DNA of 64,000 nt from Ziziphus jujuba (lineage: Eukaryota; Streptophyta; Magnoliopsida; Rosales; Rhamnaceae), in contig NC_083389.1 in NCBI RefSeq assembly GCF_031755915.1, positions 15,741,001 through 15,805,000 of the forward strand, read 5' to 3'. The notes under the pieces are model-generated. The model searched no databases, was not told the origin of the DNA, and was given only the letters and a program-made list of their open reading frames with translations. The translations under genes were made by a program, and so were the position numbers. Below are positions 53,661 through 64,000 of the stretch, piece after piece. The first letter of the stretch is position 1. Every line of letters begins with the position of its first letter.

Positions 53661-56498
53661 TGTAACACCCCGTCCCGAATCATGTCGGAAATTTTTGCAC
53701 GTTGACCGAGGTTGACCGTTGATCATTGACCGAAGGGGGTCAAAAGTTGACTTTTTGACTCGGTGGGAATTTCAAGTTGACCAGGGTACCGTGGCGAAGT
53801 ACACGCTGGCACGCGTTCGTAGACTGGTAGCACGTTGAAAACGGGGCTACGGTTTGAAAGTTTTGAGCAAAACAAGTTGAGGTCCAAATTGTCCAAGGGG
53901 TGCCAGAGTTGACTTTTTATTCATGCAAGGTTGAGTGTTGACTCATGCATGGTTGTGAACTGCTCGTCGATACGAGTCCGTAGACTAGTGGCACGTCCGA
54001 TTTGGACATGTGGTTTGAAAGTTATGGACCTGTAAAGTTTTTCAAATATTGTATTATTTTATTATTATTTTTACATGCATAACGATGTGCCACGTGTGAC
54101 TTAATGAAGGTGGCCATGTGTCACCATGGTGAAATGCCACATGTCAACCATGTGAAAAATCAAATTATTTTTATTATTATTTTAAATAATAATATTTTTT
54201 TTATTTAATTATTATTATTTTTCCTTTTTCCTTTTTCTTTTTCTTTTCCTTTTTCTTTTCTTTTTCTTTTTCTTTTTCTTTTCCTTCCCCACGTGGGAAA
54301 ACACCATTCTTTCTTTTTTTCTTTTTCTTTTCTTTTTTTCCTTTCCCTTTCCTTTCTTCTTCCCCGAGCCCGAGAGACCAAAAACACGCAGCAAGCTTTT
54401 TCTCCATTTCTCTCTCCTTTGACTCTCTGCGTCTCCCTGTTTGACCGGTGTTTCGCCGGATTTCACTCCCCAGAATGCTACACGCGCCGGCCACCGTCAA
54501 AGCCTGCCACCTCGCGACCTCGGCCACCAAGTTTCCCGGCAAGCCGCCGCCGGACGCCCAGATCGGGCCGGCGAAGTCGCGGCGGCGGCGAAGTCGCGAC
54601 CTCTATCCCACTATTTTCGACCCCTCTGAGTCCATTTCCGAGGTTAGTTTGCCCAAATTCCCCACCGTTTGAAAGATCCCTCAAGATCAATACTGGCCGA
54701 AACTTCCCGACCAAATTCCGGCCACCTCCGGCGGAATTAGGGTCGATGGAGACCGGATTGGTGATCCTCGTTCCACGAGCTTCGATTCGGTATATCATTC
54801 GACCATTTTGGTTAAAGTTTGTGTTTTGACCCCCGGGTACCGGGTATTATTTACCCGAATAAAATATTAATTTATTTGACTGTCTGTGAATTTTGTTCTA
54901 GGAGCACCGGCGAGTCGTGAAATTGATCCCGTGGTGGATCATGGGTTAATTGCGTGCTCCAGGTGAGTGACCCACCTTCAAAAATTATTTTGGGCAATTA
55001 ATTAAATTTAATTGGTATTTAATTTAGTATTTAAATTATGCTCATGTGGTGTGGTTTAATTATGGTTTTAATGCGGTTTAATTTAATTTATTTGTTATGC
55101 ATGAGCAAGGTATGTTTCGGTATTAATTTTACGTGGTTTCAAATGTGATTTCTCGGGCATAATTGGGTTAAATATTTTATGAAAATATTTGGTTAAATTT
55201 TATAAATTATGCCCGCGGTATTTTTATGGTTGCATCTCGTATTTCGAGGAAAATTGTGGTTTGTTGATTATCACTGTTTCGTACCGGGTTGTTTAAATAA
55301 AAATATGTGGGATGGTGTTTTGTGAAAATTTGGTATACTTCCCACGGTGGTTTTTGGAAAAACGGTACGGTTGGTTACTTATGTTTATTTTTAGACGCAC
55401 TCATACAGTATTGGTGTTCTGGTGTATGGTGTATGGACATGTGGTTTAGCACGCAGTTATTATGTGGTTTAGCGTGCGGTTATTACTTCACCCGTGAGTT
55501 GCCATTGGACCGTGGGCAGGCAAGGTTATTGTTGCGCACAGCCGCCCCCCTCCTTGGCCGGGTGATGGTTTTTTTTTAGCAGTTGGTACTGTCGGGACGC
55601 CGAAGTGACCGCTGCAGGTTTCTCTCTTTAACCCCCCGCCAGTCGGTACCTCGGGACGCTGGGTATCGGAGGGCATCACCGGTATATGGTGTGGTGCATC
55701 AGGTGTAATTGTCGGTGTAAATTGCAAATAGTGTTTTAAACCCCAAAGGTGTTCTAAAATTATTTATTATAATTTATTACATTTTTATTATATTTGGGGT
55801 ATTTATTTATTTAATTGTTGTTTGTTAAATTATTTAATCCCTTGGTTTTTGGGAGGTATGTACATTGGGTTTTGTGAAAAGGTTTTAAAAAGGGAACATT
55901 TCAAACGGAGCGATTGGTGAGAGTTTTGAGAGAAATTATTATTTTCCAACCGTTATTATTATTATTTATTTATTAATTGTTGGTATTCGTTCTATTCCTT
56001 AATTTCTATTACTATTATTTTTTATTATCACAAAAAGGTGTTCAGTAGTTCGGGTTACTCACACTCTTAAATTCCGTTCCCTTAGGTGCAAGTGGTGGTA
56101 GACGTTCTTCCGGAGCGAACCAAGTTTTCCGCTGCTGTTGTGTTTCGAGAAGTTTCTTCGTACTCTTTCATTTCAGTGTATTATTTCTTTCAGCCTTGTT
56201 GTATTTTGGTTGTTTAGCACTTCTTAAAGCTCTGTATACTATTGGGATAATTCTGTTTTATTTATGCACTGGACTGTTGTTGTTTTTGAGAAGTGCTGAA
56301 ATTTGTGGAATCAATTTGTAGTTTGTGGGTGGAATAAGGGGATGTTTTTAGAAGTGTGTTTTCAGTGTAGGTAGTTTGTGGTAAGTAAATCCCTTAGGGG
56401 AGGCTCTGTCGGATTTTCCGTTGGAGGATCCGGTAGGGTTTCCCTGGGATCAGGGCTGTCTAGGGTTCCGGGGAAGGAATTCTGGACGGGTCCTGACA
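53661..56498 (+). mobile_element. Solo LTR A (plus), nested in the TRIM
   Basis: 2838 bp, starting TGTAACACCCCGTCCC and ending GGGTCCTGACA, with perfect AGCCC duplications (53656-53660 and 56499-56503). It has a long polypyrimidine domain at 54218-54365. Among the nested pieces this is one of the youngest, since it sits in an element that itself sits in LTR C. Confidence 0.93.
54218..54365 (+). repeat. Polypyrimidine tract in LTR A
   Basis: Two pure C/T blocks, 54218-54290 (73 nt) and 54307-54365 (59 nt), of TTTTTC-type units. The opposite strand is pure purine, so triplex (H-DNA) formation is possible. The long Lys/Glu-rich minus-strand frames here are artefacts. Confidence 0.9.
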
Positions 56499-56619
56499 AG
56501 CCCAATCCTACCCCTCACGGTTTTACGTTCCCTCATGGGAAGGCCTCGCAAGGGAAAGGTATCCACATGCTTATAAGCCATGCTTCGTTCCCCTTTCCAA
56601 CCGATGTGGGACTTCACAA

Positions 56620-56631
56620 TCCTTCCCTCTT
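56620..56631 (-). other. TRIM polypurine tract
   Basis: AAGAGGGAAGGA on the minus strand, directly before the downstream LTR: the expected primer site for plus-strand DNA synthesis. Confidence 0.8.
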
Positions 56632-56670
56632 GGGGCCCAGCGTTCTCGCTGGCACACCGATCCGGATCCG

Positions 56671-56682
56671 GATCTGATACCA
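56671..56682 (-). other. TRIM primer-binding site (initiator tRNA-Met)
   Basis: TGGTATCAGATC on the minus strand, two bases after the upstream LTR. It matches the 3' end complement of plant initiator tRNA-Met (TGGTATCAGAGC) at 11 of 12. Confidence 0.85.
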
Positions 56683-57521
56683 TTTGTGAAGCCCAGACCA
56701 CCCGCATGCAATATTGTCCTCTTTGAACCTAGGAAATCCTCTTACAACCCAACCCTCAAGGTTTTAAAAGGCCTCTCAGTGGTTAGGGGGAATCCTCTTC
56801 CAACCCCTACCTGCCAGTCGCACTGGCCCGGGCCTCCCAGTCCTAATCGAGATATTGTCCGCTTTGGAAGCTAGGTCATGAGCCCAATCCTACCCCTCAT
56901 GGTTTTATGTTCCTTTATGGGAAGACCTTACAAGGGAAAGGTATCCATACGTTTATAAGTCATGCTTCGTTCCTCTATCCAACCGATGTGGGACTTCACA
57001 CATTCCCTTCTCTTTTTTACATACTCGAAAGAAAAGAAAAAGAAAGAACAAAATAAAGGAAAAAGAAAAAGAAACAAAAAGAAAAGGAAAGTAAATTAAT
57101 AAAATAATAATAAAATAATGATATATTAGAAAATTTTGTAGAACCATAACTTTTAAAACACATATCCGTTTTGGGCGTGTCACTAGTTTATGAACTCACA
57201 TCGATGAGTACTTCACAAACATGCATGAGTCAAAGCTCAACTGTGCACAAACAAAAAGTCAACTCCGACACTCCTTGGACAGTTCGGACCTCAACTTGCT
57301 TTGCTCATATCTTTCAAACTATAGCTCCGTTTTTTATGTGCTACTAGTCTATGGACTCGGATTGATGCATACTTTGCAATGATACCCCGATCAAAGAGAA
57401 ATTCTATCCGGATCAAAAAGTCAAAATTTGACCTCTCTTGGTCAATGGTGATCAAACCCGGTCAATCTCGGTCAACGTGAAGAAAATTCCGATGTTGTTC
57501 GGGACAGGGTGTTACACACAT

Positions 57522-58751
57522 AGCTGCTGGAAGGGTAAGGCAACTAAGGCCTTTGACTATTCCCATTTCATTAAAATGCATAATGGGCATATATCTATGT
57601 ACATAGCATGAATATTGGTGAATAAAAAGCCGGTAAGGGTTAAATGAACCGCCAGCTATAGAGTTTGGCATGGCTTTAATTAAGCAAAGTCAGCATATAT
57701 ATGGGTTGATCTCACATCAGATCCACACGATGATTTTAATATTAGAATCTTTTATTAGCTTTTAAATTACTTTAAAGATTGAGACTTGAAAATGAATTAG
57801 TGGTCTAAAATGAATTTAGTAAAATTTTAAAATCTTATTAAAAAAATGAATTGTATATAGAACATATATTTTAAAATGTTATCTCTTAAAGTGATATGGT
57901 GGCTGAAAAATAAAATTTTATGGATACATAATATGTGCTCGGTCTTCTTTATAAATAGTTGTGCTATGGTAAGCTTATACACTTACATTATGATGAGTAT
58001 TTTACATCCCACCATATTTGATGAGATGAAAAAAATAAATAAGTAAATTTACAAAAACCATACATGTCACCCAACGTGGTGAGTTGTGAGATGCCTATCA
58101 CAAAATAAATATGCAGATATGTTATAACAAAATTATATATATATATATATATACACACATGAATTCATAAGTTGAGATCGGTCTAATGAAAAATCATTCA
58201 GACATTTTCTTATAAGCTTTTAAGTTATTGTAAGAGTTGAGATTTAAAAATATATTTGAGATTTATATGAGTCCTAATAGGATACACTTTATCTTTTTGT
58301 GGTTTTGATATTTTACTAGACTTGTATAATACACAAATATATACATTTTTAGATTTTAATTTTTATAGCAATTTAAAAACTAATAATAAATATTGTGACA
58401 GTTTTTTTATTCAAATGGTTTTGATAATATAACGACTTTTTCTATATATAAAAAGTTATGTTTTATTAAGTGTCATATAAATTAATAATTTAAAATTGTA
58501 TAATTTAATTGAGTAAACAACAATCTTTGCACTTGCCAGGTCAATAGATTCCAAACAAGGTTAGGAACATAGCAATAAATCTCTAATTTGGCCAACTTGA
58601 TAACTAAAGTCATCCTTTAAACAATATTTTTTTTTTGAAGTATATAAATACATAAGTGGTTCTTCCAAAGATCTGCAAGAACAACAACAAAATAAAAAGA
58701 AATAAATAAATAAATAAACCTTGATATCACAAAGTAGCTAGATTGCAAACA
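57522..58751 (+). other. Upstream region of the second phylloplanin-like gene
   Basis: Aligns to 39523-40770 of unit A. The upstream region next to the gene is retained although the retroelement block lies 1.2 kb before the ATG. No gene lies in it. Confidence 0.7.
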
Positions 58752-59144
58752 ATGGAAAAACATCCTTCAGCATACTTGCTCTTCCTTGCCTTCTTGGTTC
58801 TTACCACAGCCAAATCCTCATCAGCCTCGTCTGTAAATTTGGCTAGCGGAACTAACGTTGTGACTGCTGGCTTCGTTACTTGCCTGGTCAGAAGGATTCC
58901 GCCTCCCTCTGGCCCACCTGTGGCTGGCACTAATGTCAGCTTGTCCTGCGATGGAGCCAGGACCAGTCTTGGGCAAGCCGTCACCAACGCCAGCGGTTTT
59001 TACAAAATCAGTCTTAACGTGTCTCCGGGCCTTCTCTTTAACACAACAGGTTGTACCATCTTTGTTAGCCTCCTTCTTGCCAACTGCACTTCTCTCCCTG
59101 CCTCTGGAGTAGTTAGAGCCCAGCTTCTGTCAGGACCCGTCTAA
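58752..59144 (+). pseudogene. Phylloplanin-like gene copy 2, C-terminus replaced by LTR sequence
   Basis: The ATG at 58752 opens a 130-residue frame ending in TAA at 59142-59144. The signal peptide (AYLLFLAFLVLTTAKSSSA), the four cysteines and the LSCDGARTSLGQAVTN and LLFNTTGC blocks match copy 1. At 59128 solo LTR D cuts the frame. The last codons are a hybrid Leu, then Ser-Gly-Pro-Val and a stop, all read from the LTR end, replacing the hydrophobic tail of about 30 residues seen in copy 1. The severed 3' part resumes at 62580. Differences from copy 1 before the insertion keep the frame, so the gene was probably functional before the hit. Whether the short chimera is still made and folds is unknown. 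Confidence 0.8.
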
Positions 59145-62100
59145 AATTCCTCACAGGAACCCTAGACAAGCCCTGATCCCAAGGAAACCCTACCGGACCT
59201 TCCAATGGAAAATCCTACAGAACCTCCCATAACGGTTGGACTTACCACAAATTTCCTGCACTGAAAACACACTTCTATAAACACCACCTTATTCCTCCCA
59301 TCTTACTACAATTTGTTTCCACAAGTTTACAGCACTCCAAAATAATAACAGGGAATTATTGCATTATTTAATAAAATGTTTCCAATACAGTATACAGAGC
59401 ATTATACAAATAAATATGAAATTAATACAATGTCAGATAAAGAAGCAATACAAGATGAAGAGGAAAAGGGAGGAAATGCTTCTTGGACTTTCGTCAATGA
59501 ACTGAGACGTCGGGCTTGCCCCGGACGATCAACGTCTCCCAATCCTTGTACCTAGGGGAACAGAATTTAGAAATATGAGATGGTAATCATCTCAGTGAGT
59601 GACCCTATCTACTGTACAATTATAATAGTAACGATAATTATAGTACATTTGATTAATTAAGAATAAATAAGTAAATAAATAATAATTAATTGAAAATAAT
59701 ATTTTCTCTCAAAACCCTCACCACTCACCATTCACTCCGTTGGAAAAGTTCCCATTTTAAAACATTTTTGCAAAACCCAATCTTTTATGCCCCAAAAATA
59801 AAAGAATAATTAATTTGGAAAAAAATTTAAATAATCCAAATATGAATAAAATATAATGAAATATAATAAAATAAATTTAGAATACTTACATTAAAGAAAT
59901 ATAACATAAAAGTAAAATTCAATATATAAGTCATAAAATTTGATTTAATAAATCAAAATAAACAGTGTCAAAAATATGATTTAAACAATTACAAATAATC
60001 ATATAAAATAAGTGGTAGAAAAATACTATAATATTCACTTTGAAATATTCAACCAACCCATCTAATATTTTTATGGCAAGATGCATTTTAAAAACATTAA
60101 TTTAAAACAAATGATATAAAATATGAATAAATACATTTTAGAAAATACTAATTGGAAATAGATGATAAAACAAATTAAATACATTTAATTTAAATGCTGC
60201 TTTGAAACTTTAAGATTTGAAATTTATATCTGAAAAATAATACTTGACGCACCACACTATATACCAGTGATGCCCTATAATACCCAGCGTCCCAAGCACC
60301 ATTTGGAGGGAGGTTAAAGAGAGAAACTTGCATACGGTCACTTCGGCATCCCGACAGCGCTGCTGCTTAAACCATCAACCCGGCCATGGAGGGGGGCGGC
60401 TTATGTGCACTATATAAAACTTGCCTACCCTTGGTCTGATGGCAACTCACGGGAGACATTATAACTTGTGCGCTCATTCACATATACAGTATAGAACACC
60501 AGTACTGTATGAGTGCGTCTAAAACAAATAACCAAATTTATTATTAAATTGCACAATTTTTTCCAAAATTCACCGTGGGAATTATACTATTTTTCAAACT
60601 CACATTCCCACATTTTTTCTTTAATCCTCATCATAAATCCATCACTTTAAAATCCATCAAGTTCAAATCCATCAATTTGAATATACAAATTTTTCAATGG
60701 CATAAGGTCAAGCCATTAATATTTCAATGCATAAATATTTTTAAAACATAATAATTTAAATCTATATTTTTCTCAAATTCTCAAAAATCAATTTAAATCA
60801 GTAATATGAAAACCATATAAATTCCATATATAATTAATTCATATAATTGTGCACAATAATTGAATAATAACCATAGCAATAATTAAAATAAATCAAAACC
60901 ACAATTTCTTTAAATTTCCAAATATATTCTTTTGGCACGAAAACATATATTAAAAACATTATAAATTGGCAATACAATTCTAGATAGAAATTCTCATAAT
61001 ATTGAACACATAAACATATTTTTGAAATATTCCTTTATGAAATATTCCAACAATAAAATTTGATAATAATTACCAAAATCTCAAACTCCTTAAAACCAAA
61101 ATATTTTATAATGTACAAATATTTAATTCCATTCAATTTTGGCATCATAATTCCAAATATAAATTTGTTAAATATTCAACACATAAAACATATTCTTCAA
61201 ATAACCAATTAACACAAAATATATATATTTTTAACATTCCAAAATAATTTTGAAGGTGGGTCACTCACCTTGAGCATGCAATCCAACCAAGATCCTCCAT
61301 GGGATCAATTCCACAACGCACACGTGCTCTTAGAACAACAATATTATACAACTCAAATAAATTAATATTTTATTCGGATAAATAATACCGGTATCCGGGA
61401 GTTTAACACAAACGTTAACCAAAATTTATGAGTAATATATCGAATTGAAGCTTGTGAAATGAGAATTACGAATTTGGTCTTACTTTCTAGAGATCGGACC
61501 TGAGGTGGCGGGAATCTCATCGGAAAGCTTTCAGAATTTAGGCCTTTGATTCTCACAATCCGTTAAGAATTGAGGAAAGTGGACACCGGATTTGGGTTCA
61601 GAGGGTCGGAATTAGTGGGAAAGGATGGGCGGTGCAACTGGAAACTCGTCGGAAAGTCGATTTCCCGACGAGCCACCGTGGTCACCGGAATCCGCCACCT
61701 CCGGGCACGCGTCCGGTGGAAAATGGCCGTGATTTTTGGTGGGAAGGTCGATCGGGGAATGGGTGACTCAATGGAATTGGCGGTGAGGCAAATGGAGGCT
61801 GGATAGGGAGAAATCTGGGTTTGAAAAAATCAACACTGCAGCGAGAAAAAGTCTAGATCCGGGCGCATCGCGTCGGCGGTCAGTTGGTAGTGATTTTTGG
61901 CTGGCTGGCCGGTTTTCAGGTGGGCTTCAAGCTAGGGTGGCACATGTACTTTTCTAGTGGTCGGAAATGGGTGAACGGCGGTTAGCCGATTGGGTTTCTC
62001 TCTCTAGCTTTCTTTCTCTCTCTCTCTCTCTCCTCCCCTCTTTCTCTTTCTTCCCCTCGGCTAACGTGTTTTTGCCAAAATAAAAGCCACCCGTGGGTGA

Positions 62101-62574
62101 TGCTGTTCACTCAGGTGATTGGTTGAAAACACGACACGCGACACATACTATTCAGTAAGTCAAAATATATTAAAATATTACGGTATTCGAAAAACTTTGC
62201 ATGTCCATAACTTTTTAACCAGATATCCACTTTAAGCGTGCCGCTAGTCTATGAACTCGTATCGACGAGTACTTCACAATGCATGAGTCAAAGTTCAAAT
62301 TTGCATGAACAAAAAGTCAACTCCGGCACCCCTTGGACAGTTTGGACCTCAACTTGTTTTGCTCATAACTTTCAAACCGCAACTCCGTTTTTGACGTGCT
62401 ACTAGTCTATGAACTCGTGACAATGTGCACTTTTTAGCGGTATCTCAGTCAATGTTAAACTCCATTAGGAGCAAAAAGTCAACATTTGACCCCTTCTCGG
62501 TCAACGAAAGTCAAACCCGGTTAACCTTGGTCAAATTTTAGAAATTCCGATGTACTTCGGAACGGGGTGTTACA
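59128..62574 (-). mobile_element. Solo LTR D (minus), inside a coding sequence
   Basis: 3447 bp. On the minus strand it starts TGTAACACCCCGTTCC and ends GGGTCCTGACA. It is flanked by perfect GCTTC duplications (59123-59127 and 62575-62579). It is the same family as LTRs A, B and C, with a CT-rich tract near 62000-62050 and no gag/pol. Confidence 0.93.
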
Positions 62575-62579
62575 GCTTC

Positions 62580-62840
62580 TCATTGGTGCCATTCGCTTTG
62601 TAACGATTAGCCTACATCCTCTAGTGATTCAACGAACTTATGTGTATTTTTTAGATCTTTTAGGAGGGTTTTGACTGTAATCCTCATATTATAAAGTACT
62701 ATATTATATATGCACACACGCACACGCACACACACACACACACACACACACTAATATATGTGTGTTTTCTTTCTTCCCACATAAACATGCTGGTCGTTAA
62801 TGGTATCTATATAATACCTAGCTATAGCTACGGTAAATGA
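62580..62840 (+). other. Severed 3' end of phylloplanin-like copy 2
   Basis: The first bases continue the copy 2 reading frame past the LTR. The rest is the 3' flank matching 41280-41409, with an expanded (CA)n run. Confidence 0.7.
62712..62751. repeat. (CA)n microsatellite
   Basis: A CA/CG-interrupted run of about 40 bp. The corresponding site in unit A (41312-41320) has only a few CA repeats. Confidence 0.9.
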
Positions 62841-64000
62841 TCGTGTGCATAACGTTAGGTACCGCAACATGTTGCATAACGTAGGTGCTCATACTATGCA
62901 AATGATCGTGTGCTTTTTATAACAAAATTATATATATATATATATATATAAAGAAGGACCTTTAATTCCAATGTCAATTATCCATTAATTTACGTAACAA
63001 AGAAGATAGTAATGGTTTTTACCAAGACAAAAAAATGATGGTAGTTATGGCCTAATTTCCATTTCAGAACTAGAGAGGCATCCTCACATAGCCTGCCGGA
63101 AGAGTAAGGCGACTAAGGCCTTTGACTATGCCCGTTTCATTAAAATGCATAATGGGCATATCTCTACGTACATAGCATGCAAATTGGTGAATAAAAAGTT
63201 GGTAACAGTTAAATGATCTGCCAGCTAGAGTTTGGCATGGCTATAATTAAGCAAAGTCAACATATATAGAGTGGATCTCACTACATATCCACATGATGAT
63301 TTTAATATTAAAATATTTTATTAGTTTTTAAATTACTTTAATGATTAAAATTTGAAAATGAATTAATAGTCTAAAATGGATTTAATAAAATTTTAAAATC
63401 TTATTAAAAAAAGGAATTGTATATAGAAAATATATTTTTAAATTTTAGCTCGTAAAATGATTTGATGGATGAAAAATAAAATTTTATTGAGACATAATAT
63501 GAGCTTCGTAAATAGTCATGCTATGGTAAGCTTATACACTGACACTATAATGAGTATTTTATATCCCACCATATTTGATGAGATGAAAAAAATAACAAAC
63601 AAATAAATTTATAAAAACCATACATCTCATCAAATGTGGTGAGTTGTGAGATGCCTACCATAAAATAAATATGCAAATATATTTTAACAAAATTATATAT
63701 ATATATATATATATATATGAATTCATAAGTTGAAATTGTTCTACTGAAAAGTCATTCACATATTTTTTATAAGTTTTTGGATTAATTAAAAGTTGAGATT
63801 TAAAAATATATGCGGGATTTATATGAATCCTAATAGGATTCACTGTATTTTCTCACGTTTTTAATATTTTACTAGATTCATATAATACACAAATATATAC
63901 ATTTTTAGATCTTAATTTTTATGGCAATTTAAAAATTAATAATAAATGTTGTGATGATTTTTTTATTTGGATGGTTTTGATAATATAATAACTCTCTCTA
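62841..64000 (+). repeat. Tandem unit C (cut by the window end)
   Basis: Aligns to 39246-40420 of unit A (the AT run, GAGGCATCCTCACATAGCC, the ATGAGATGAAAAAAATAA block). It lacks any NDH-gene sequence, so it begins inside the spacer. The CACAT site at 63085-63089 is unoccupied. The alignment predicts a third phylloplanin-like ATG about 335 bp beyond the window. Confidence 0.8.

Larger units (their letters stand above)
53459..57000 (-). mobile_element. Complete TRIM element with a solo LTR nested in one LTR
   Basis: On the minus strand: LTR 57000-56685 (316 bp), internal region 56684-56619 (66 bp), second LTR 56618-56504 plus 53660-53459 (317 bp). The second LTR is split by solo LTR A. The LTRs start TGTGAAGTCCCACATCGG. 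The internal region holds a primer-binding site and a polypurine tract but no coding capacity, which defines a terminal-repeat retrotransposon in miniature. The flanking pentamers CCTTC and CATTC match at 4 of 5. Confidence 0.9.
47377..57516 (-). mobile_element. Solo LTR C (minus), host of two nested insertions
   Basis: Read on the minus strand it starts TGTAACACCCTGTCCC and ends TCTTGACA. It is flanked by a perfect 5-bp target duplication, CACAT (47372-47376 and 57517-57521). Units A (39518) and C (63085) carry the unoccupied CACAT site with the same flanks, which proves insertion. Its own sequence is about 3.0 kb in three pieces (57516-57006, 53458-52306, 48731-47377), interrupted by a TRIM (53459-57000) and solo LTR B (48732-52300). 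Only one LTR is present and there is no gag/pol. It belongs to a family of long LTRs with TGTAACACCCCG .. GGGTCCTGACA ends, probably Ty3/gypsy-related. Confidence 0.88.
43633..62840 (+). repeat. Tandem unit B, expanded by retroelements
   Basis: Second copy of unit A, with the NDH pseudogene, the orphan exon copy, the AT-rich spacer, the upstream region and a phylloplanin-like gene, all in the same order. Without the insertions at 47377-57516 and 59128-62574 it would be about 5.6 kb, similar to unit A. It joins unit C near 62840 by a TCGTGTGCAT junction. Confidence 0.82.

Noticed and set aside
54201..54829. Frames of 113 and 178 codons in LTR A
   Set aside because: They come from the polypyrimidine tract and GC-rich LTR DNA; not conserved as frames in LTRs B, C and D by eye.

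Overview
The window is nuclear DNA of a flowering plant, almost certainly a dicot. The genes have many short GT-AG introns, the intergenic DNA is very AT-rich with many (AT)n runs, the gene set is plant-specific (a plastid NDH-complex subunit, a plant NAD-GDH, a phylloplanin-like secreted protein), and there are plant-type LTR and TRIM elements. I cannot name the species.

Layout. 18-446 (-): a two-exon gene for an 88-residue membrane-anchored protein. 4137-5872 (+): a broken DEAD-box helicase gene of the LOS4/RH38 type, with an in-frame stop and no C-terminal half. About 6.5-18.7 kb is gene-poor and holds one hAT-like MITE. 18.8-35.2 kb is a compact housekeeping block: NAD-glutamate dehydrogenase GDH1 (+), the H/ACA snoRNP protein GAR1 (-), an ADP-glucose phosphorylase/GalT-like enzyme (+) and the chaperonin subunit CCT8 (+). 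All four genes can be spliced in frame to family-typical lengths (411, 198, 346 and 544 residues).

36.2 kb to the end is an imperfect tandem array. Unit A (36177-41409) holds an intact NDF2/NDF5-family NDH gene and an intact phylloplanin-like gene. Unit B (43633 to about 62840) holds a promoterless, multiply mutated copy of the NDH gene and a second phylloplanin-like gene. Unit C starts near 62841 and runs off the window; by alignment a third phylloplanin-like gene should begin about 335 bp past the end. Unit B is swollen by nested retroelements. A solo LTR on the minus strand (47377-57516) carries two further insertions, each of which carries another. A fourth solo LTR (59128-62574) sits inside the second phylloplanin-like reading frame and replaces its C-terminus. 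Four of the six insertions have perfect 5-bp target-site duplications and two have 4 of 5 matching. None carries gag or pol.

The housekeeping genes are functionally unrelated neighbours. The evolving part is the tandem array, where duplication, pseudogenisation and repeated retroelement insertion can be ordered from the sequence. Nothing here looks like a wholly new molecular system. The best leads are the LTR-made chimeric C-terminus of the second phylloplanin-like gene, the nested solo-LTR stack with empty sites in the sister units, and a duplicated splice donor in CCT8.
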